Shown one piece after another: positions 57,819 to 64,000 of a stretch of 64,000 nt of DNA (the stretch's first letter is position 1; every line of letters starts with the position of its first letter). Location: the NCBI GenBank assembly GCA_018894105.1, contig CM032128.1, forward strand, positions 29,969,299-30,033,298, read 5' to 3'. The position numbers and the translations under genes were made by a program. This DNA is from Jacaranda mimosifolia. Lineage: Eukaryota > Streptophyta > Magnoliopsida > Lamiales > Bignoniaceae. The notes beneath the pieces were generated by a model. It was given only the letters and a program-made list of their open reading frames with translations, was not told the DNA's origin and ran no database searches.

Positions 57819-59140
57819 ACCGATTCACAATTTACTGATTCAATCATTGGTTCAACGGTAATTAAACTACAATTGAACCATGACATCACATAAAGTGCCT
57901 AAATTATATTATTCAATTTCACAAGTTAGGATTTTTTGAAAGAGATAGTAGGCAAGTAGTTAGGTTGGGTAAGGGACTAAAATGGAAAAAAGTCCCATTC
58001 TAGAGTCCCTTCAACACAAAAATAGGCTGAAGTCGTGTTTGAATGTAAACTTATCTCTTGTCTAAGAGGTAATAGCTATGGAGTTGTCTCATAGGCCAAC
58101 TCTATTCTTGAACACCCCTCCCCCTTTCTTTATTGTACATTTTCTAAATCTTGAAATTTAATAGGCCAAAAAAAAATTTTGAGTGACGAAAAAACAAATT
58201 CAGGAAGTAAAAAATATTTTTATGATAAAATATTTTTTGAAAAAATTCATGATGAAAATAAAGTTTTATTATTTTTCACGAAATAAAAATATTTAATAAT
58301 AAAAAAATTATATCATTTTCTAATTAATCTAATTAATTTGATTTTGTTAAAACTAAATTCACGAAATTCTGCAAAATGTTTTCTTAATTGAAATTTAATT
58401 TTCCTCAATTTAGAAAATATTTGATTGTCCATTTTGTAATAAACTATCAAAATGTGAAATATATTAAATTTATATTTTATTTAAATTTTTTATATAACTA
58501 TTCTCAATTTCAAACAAATTCGAAACATAAATCTCTTAAAACAATTTCATTATCTCAAGCATAACTCAAAAATAATTTACGATAAATCACAACCTCATAT
58601 CATATCAACACATCACATAACTATAATCATTATACTTTATCTTACAACCTCACTTCCCAATCTCATATCTCTAAAACTACGAAAACAACCCCAAAATTTT
58701 TAAAATCATAAATGAGGTCATGCCTTACCAGCAATCATAGCCTGGGGATTTCTACCTTCTAGTTAGAGTTTTAGAAATTAGAACATTAGATTTGATTTGA
58801 GGCTTTTATCTTGTAGGTTTGTTTGAGTGTTCCTTTGGGTTTTCAAGATATACCTTAGAGGTTTGTAAATCAGACAAAAGAATCAAGAAAAAAAAAATTA
58901 ATTATGCTAAAAATTATAGGGAAAAAAGGAAAATAATTGAACCGCTCCGCCTCCAACAAATCGTGAGCGATTTAATGAGTCTAAGAGTTCAACCACCAAT
59001 TCAGATGGTTTTAGCAAAATAGAATAGTTCTTTTAGTTTACTGATTTTTACTCAAAATCAAATCAATTAATAGTGCGATCAGCTGTCCAATTGCACTATT
59101 TGATCCAATTTTCTAAACAATGCATTTGAACACCACCTAA
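57819..59140. other. Remainder of the unit-2 insertion; nothing recognised
   Basis: AT-rich DNA unique to unit 2. A short, less AT-rich piece at 57990-58130 has no recognisable content. Confidence 0.4.
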
Positions 59141-60528
59141 TGGGTTAGAAAATATTAAATTTATATATAAAATGATATAAGTATTTTATTTTTTAATGTT
59201 GTTACATATAAATTTTACTCCTACATCGTGTAATTCAATTTAAAAATACGAACCAATATAGTTAGACCTGGTAGTTATTTTTGAAATTCTATTTATCTCT
59301 TTAAACTTTTATTAAGTCGAGAAATTAAATAAATTTGATTGGATATCACTTTTATATATACATAAAATGTTTTTTCGATAATTGAAATCAAAACAAAAAT
59401 ACAAAAAATTCAATTTCATAATACCCGAATAAATAACATGAAAAATTATCGTGAAACCATTGATCTCGTGTTGCCCATTCGTTGCTGCTAACTTTGACTG
59501 GGGACCTGGGCCAATGGGTCTCGTTTCAAGGTTCAATCAAGATGGAACACATGGGCCAACAAGGAAAGCAACAAGCAAGAAAGGCCGTAATAAGATAGAA
59601 GGAAAATTGCCACGTAGAAATTTTTGGGCCCATAAATCAGTCCAAATATAGTGTTGAATATAGTGTTGTTAGATTTGGATTAAATCAGTATTATTTGAAT
59701 CTAAATTAAACTATCAAAAGTATTTGAGTTTGATTCAATATTTTATAAAATTTGTATCAGTTAATACTATATCGAAGTCCAAAGCGAATGCAAAACTCGA
59801 TCCGATTTAATATTTTACACTTTTTTTTTCTTTTGAATTGTAAGAAGAATATTATATTTATAAAATTAATTTGCGTGAAATTTAAAATTTTGATAGTTTT
59901 TATTTTATATTGTCCAAAAACTAAATATTTAGATAATAAATTCTTATTTGACATTATATATTAGTTAACAGATAAACCATTATATGCTATTATATTTAAC
60001 TTTATTATTTTCCTTTTTCTTAGTACTCTTCTTATAGTTGGATTAGGACCTAATGTCAATAATATAATATATACAATAAACCAACATAACTATATCAATT
60101 ATATTTAAAATTTTTCATTAATATAATATATAAGGAAATTAATTTAATAAAATATTTAAAATTTGAATTCAAATCTTTAACGAATTGGATACTTCATTTC
60201 ATATTCGATCCACTTATTTTGATTATATATATATATATTTATATTATAATCAAATTTGATCCCTTAAATACTTTAATCAATTAAAAATTCCAAAATTTGA
60301 ATCAAATTCAAATGAAACCCAACCCCCTTTTTTTTTGTTTTTTTGAGAACTTACAAAAATAAATTTATCCTTTCAAAGAAACAATATTATTCTATTATTG
60401 AAATTGAATAAAATAAAGGGGTAAATACAGTTTACCCTCTTAAACTATTGTATTAGTCGTATCCCCCCCCCCCCCCCTCACTTAACGGAAATCATGTTTT
60501 TCCGTTAGTAAATATATTATCAATTAAA

Positions 60529-61853
60529 GGGTTAATTACATTTTGCCCCCCTTAAATTATTGTGCTAATCACATTTATCCCCCTAAACTACCAAATGTAA
60601 CAAAAATTCACTCCACTTAACAAAAATTGACAGAAAATATGAAATGAAAATTTATGTATGTATTTTATTTGATATTCCAAATATACCAATCATCCATATT
60701 CTTTTTGTAATAAAATTTTCAAAATTAAATACATAAAAGATATTAACAAAAGTGTAAATTTTAAATTAAAAAATAATTTACTCACATGCCAATTTTGGTA
60801 ACCTGTAAATTTTCATTCAGGGTTGCTTGGAGTCCAGGATGTTTGTACAAGTGCGGGTTGTTTACACACACAACTGATGGTTGAAAAATTACTCACATAA
60901 TAGGTCAATCAACGACATGAAAAATTAGATTTTTGCGAATTTGAAGAAGAGCTACTACACATATTATGACTTGAACTAAGATTATACTAAAAATAATATA
61001 TAGATAAAGAGAAAATGTTAAAAATTGAAGATGCAAACTATTAGCTTTGAATGCAAAATGTTGAATTTTGTGAGGAAAATTCTGAAATTGTACGCAAACT
61101 ACTAGGCTCTGTTTGGTTGCGTTTTGGGTGAATTCTGAAAAATATTCTGGATAAAGGTGTTTTGAGAGTTAAAATTGGAGAATGATCCCACTGTTTGTTA
61201 TTGTTCTAAAAAAATACGAAAAATGAAATTGTTTGTTTGTAATTGTTTTGCAGGAGGCGAATTTTGTTGTAGATATCAAATCAGTAACTTTTTTGTTAAA
61301 TTTGTAAGGTTAAATTGTATTTTTAAATTTAATAAATATATGTGGATATATATGTATAATTGATGTATATATGTACATATTTGTAAGGATTGATGTATGA
61401 TTGTGGTGAAGTGATGTGAAATTAATTTAATTTTAAATTTATTTAAAAAAAATTATAATTAAGGAAATTACTATGACATAATAATTTGATTAAATGAATA
61501 AAAATTATAAAACAAAAATAATATTATTTAATTATAATTAAGCAAAAAAATGGACAAACTTATTATTATGCGCTGTTAATTAAATATTTTTTTAAATTTC
61601 TATAGTTGATAATATTAATAGTAATTAAGTAAGTAAAATTTGAAATAATTTTGATAATATTTTAATTAGGGTGTAATCATCAATATATTTACTAATTTTA
61701 AAAATATTTTAAAAAGAATTTAATTAATAATATATTTACTACCAGAAGAACATAACTTTTGTTAAGTGGAGGGAGATTTTTGTTACATTTGATAGTTTAG
61801 GGGGGTAAATGCGACTAGCGTAATAGTTAAGGGAGTAAATTTTATTTAATTCT
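60529..61853. mobile_element. Long-TIR MITE, 1.3 kb, with a partial extra left end
   Basis: The arms of about 105 bp, 60529-60635 and 61745-61853, are inverted matches (for example AAACTACCAAATGTAACAAA against AAACTATCAAATGTAACAAA read inward). A second, partial left-end-like copy lies just outside at 60418-60528 and includes a C15 run (60463-60477). No transposase is seen. A Tourist-like start (GGCTCTGTTTGGTTGCG, 61109) suggests further nesting. Confidence 0.65.
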
Positions 61854-61860
61854 AAAATAA

Positions 61861-61976
61861 ATTAAAATACAAACTGCACATATGTATGTACATAAAGAGC
61901 TCATTCGAATTCGAACTTTTAGCTTCCCATATAATAAGAGACACCTATACCATTGGACCATAAGCCATTCGACAAA
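61861..61976 (-). mobile_element. Short tRNA-derived SINE, reverse orientation
   Basis: Minus strand TGGCTTATGGTCCAATGGTA then AAAAGTTCGAATTCGAATGA, parallel to the copies at 44190 and 48461. Confidence 0.6.
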
Positions 61977-62127
61977 TGAAACCCAACCTATGATCTCTAC
62001 CCAAATATATAGCAATTACACAAAACCTAATGAACATCAATGTGCATTATGGGCACCATAATATTAGTACCTCTGGCTGTAAATATTTTGTACTCACTTG
62101 AAATCTTGAAAATTTGTTGGCTTTACA

Positions 62128-62466
62128 ATGGACAAAAAATTTATGGAATTTACCAACTTCCAGCTATATAGTCCACCTGCTGACACTTGCACTACACTGC
62201 ATTTACATCTTTCAGAAATGCAGATGGTGGGGGGGCTGCGTCTGACAGCAAAAAAAACAGAGAAGACTGGTTTGAAGAATTCCTCCTCCCCTACATATGC
62301 AGACATGAAAAAGACCCCACTTCTTCTAGCATATAATTCTCTCTGCAAATGCAATTTACTCTTGTTAGGTGATGAGTGGCTTCGCTGGCAGATACATATT
62401 ATGGCCTGTAAAATTATTTATTTTCATTTTATTTTACTTTTTAATTTCGCTCCCTTAAGTAGGTGA
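62128..62466 (+). other. Unrecognised 112-codon open frame
   Basis: Frame starts MDKKFMEFTNFQLYSPPADT. The DNA is less AT-rich than its surroundings and open on both strands for 85 codons or more. No domain, signal peptide or relative is recognised. It could be an exon, a non-coding transcript or chance. Confidence 0.2.
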
Positions 62467-62627
62467 TCTACTCGATCGCAGTTATTGCGAGGTTCTATAT
62501 GTGCATAAATTTGTGAGTGAGGGTCCGTTTTCATTTGTTTGGTAGAAATATTAGTGGGGGCTCACTTGTGCCAATGCTAAGTTATTTCAAGGATGTAAAA
62601 TGTCAGATTTTGAATTTAAGGATGTAA

Positions 62628-63113
62628 GGGCCGTTTGTATTCATTTTTTGGAGTCATTTTTAATTTTTAGTAAAAATACATAATGAAAAATTAGTTAGAA
62701 AATGTATTTTTGACAATGGAGTTGTGTTTGGAATTGTTGTTTAAAATTGTAGATTTATATAATTGTGAAAATGATATATATTTGGATGTTGAGTGTTTTT
62801 ATATTCAAAGTTGTATAGTTTGAATTTGAATTGATGATGTGATGTGTAATTATTTAAAAAAAATAATATTATAATTTGAATTTGAATTTATAATATTTTT
62901 TGTGATGAATGTTGTTTAAGAAGTATTGAGAAGATAAAAAAGTAGATATAGGTAATAATAGGGCGGAATATGTATAAAAATGGAGAGAGAATGTGAAAAA
63001 AAATGTTTTGAGAATGAAAATGTATGAGAAAATAATGTAAAAATTGATAGTTTTCTATTTTTATTTTCTACAGAAAATAAAAATAGAGTTTGAAAATGAA
63101 AACAAACGGGCAT
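62628..63113. mobile_element. Harbinger-like MITE, 486 bp
   Basis: Ends GGGCCGTTTGTATTCATTTT and, read inward from the right after AT, GCCCGTTTGTTTTCATTTTC. TAA lies on both flanks (62625-62627 and 63114-63116). Confidence 0.7.
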
Positions 63114-64000
63114 TAAAAGTGCTAATAAAGTGACACAACCATTACGTGATCATTAGAATATATACAACAACAACAACAAAAAAAGTTCAATTAGAAGGTC
63201 CGGTAAAGTTGAGATTCAGAATTTAGGTTTATACAATTCAAACTTCAGTTTTAAAATTACACATAAACGATTAAAGTCATTGAAATTTGCTCAATGAAAA
63301 CTATATTCAAAGAAAAATAATTAAGTGAAAAAAGTTGAGAAGATGGTAAAAATCGCATAATGAGTGCATATATGTAAATACCTAACATTGATTAATTTGT
63401 AGTGATTGCATGTGATCGCACGACTATATTTGAATTGGTTAATATGTGAATTATTGAAGTATCTCCAAAAAATCAGATTTTTGAATCATGAATTGGTTCT
63501 TGTCGGACCCAATTGATTTAAATAAAAAGAACATAGGGATATAAAATAATATTTAATTTTTTAAGGATATGTATTTTCAAAATTATCCATATCATAAACC
63601 AGGATACAAAATGCAGATAACCCTATGTACCAAGTGACAAAAAAACCTCAATTTTCAGAATTTCTGTAAAGCAGATCTAGAAAAATGTATGCTTCGCTCT
63701 CTCTCTCTCTACATTCATACATGAAATTGAAAAGCTTGACCAAAATTTAAAAAATAAAAATAAATTAAATTTAACTTTTAAATTATTTTAATTTTTCCCC
63801 ATACTGTCTCGAGAACAAGTTACACCATATAATATGCCTTTAGAAGGAGGGCATGCAACAGGAGCTGGGCAGGCGCTATGCTAGCCAGCAAAATCATGTG
63901 CATGCAGTAAATACGCTTTGATATTTCAAGCTCATCAGGATCAGCTCATGCAAATTATACCGTATATATGTTCTTGCTTATCAGTTTCTGTCCTCACATA
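63114..64000. other. Right edge: intergenic, with RY-rich end
   Basis: No coding region is recognised up to the edge. A CT tract lies at 63695-63709. The last 160 bp are less AT-rich and carry the RY cluster listed separately. Confidence 0.4.
63852..63952. promoter_or_regulatory. Cluster of three RY (CATGCA) motifs
   Basis: CATGCA at 63852-63857, 63901-63906 (within the palindrome TGCATGCA, 63899-63906) and 63947-63952. RY elements are the binding sites of ABI3/FUS3/LEC2 B3 domains in seed promoters. A GCTGG/CCAGC hairpin is possible between the first two. Which gene they would serve is outside the window. Confidence 0.45.

Larger units (their letters stand above)
56321..60045. repeat. Segmental duplication unit 2
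   Basis: Partner of 50430-54625, ending at matching TTAGTACTC-TTCTTATAG (60019) and TAGTACTC-CTCTTAG (54602). It carries a 1.7-kb insertion at about 57425-59140 that unit 1 lacks. Confidence 0.8.

Noticed and set aside
63841..63910. Possible miRNA precursor (resemblance of AGAAGGAGGGCATGCAACAG to miR528/miR160-like sequences)
   Set aside because: The match is partial, miR528 is monocot-specific, and the only stem I see is short; RY motifs explain the CATGCA.

Overview
This is a window of eudicot plant nuclear DNA. It is AT-rich, with GT-AG introns, long AT-rich intergenic stretches, many MITEs, tRNA-derived SINEs and one LTR retrotransposon. Three conserved single-copy-type genes are clear. 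Positions 1-1135 (minus) hold the 5' part of a TMKL1-type LRR receptor pseudokinase. Positions 13579-17120 (plus) hold a complete two-exon LRR-XI receptor kinase of the RGF/GLV peptide receptor (RGI/RGFR) group. Positions 22056-24777 (minus) hold a complete six-exon ABI3 gene, the seed-maturation B3 transcription factor. In Arabidopsis ABI3 and TMKL1 are direct neighbours and an RGI gene lies nearby on the same chromosome arm, so this looks like conserved microsynteny.

The left half between genes (2.2-13.5 kb and 17.2-22 kb) is mostly transposon debris. Several elements are bounded by target-site duplications: Mutator-like MITEs with 9-bp TSDs, Harbinger-like MITEs with 3-bp TSDs, a SINE with a 14-bp TSD and a MITE nested in a MITE. 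Upstream of ABI3 lie RY (CATGCA) motifs and a long CT microsatellite. At 28.3 kb is a CACTA-type MITE. At 30.94-36.44 kb is a 5.5-kb non-autonomous Ty3/gypsy element of Tat-like layout. It has 418-bp LTRs, an AATAG TSD, a decayed gag, no recognisable pol, 109-bp tandem repeats and a broken antisense ORF.

The right half (38.3-56.8 kb) is the most unusual part: a head-to-tail tandem array of small cysteine-rich secreted peptide (defensin-like, DEFL) genes on the minus strand. Each has a signal-peptide exon, a phase-1 intron and a mature-peptide exon. Three encode an eight-cysteine form ending in Cys-Cys-Cys. Two intact genes encode a six-cysteine form. At least three relics surround them (44.7, 51.7 and 56.3-56.8 kb). 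None of the mature exons is an obvious ORF over 60 codons, so ordinary ORF calling would miss them. The six-cysteine part lies on duplicated 1-4 kb segments, and one intact gene (50.5-51.2 kb) looks like a recombinant of two neighbours that still carries a fossil exon boundary in its intron.

From 57 to 64 kb there are the end of the segmental duplication and more MITEs and SINEs. A cluster of three RY motifs sits at the right edge and could belong to a seed-expressed gene just outside the window. The species cannot be named from the sequence alone.
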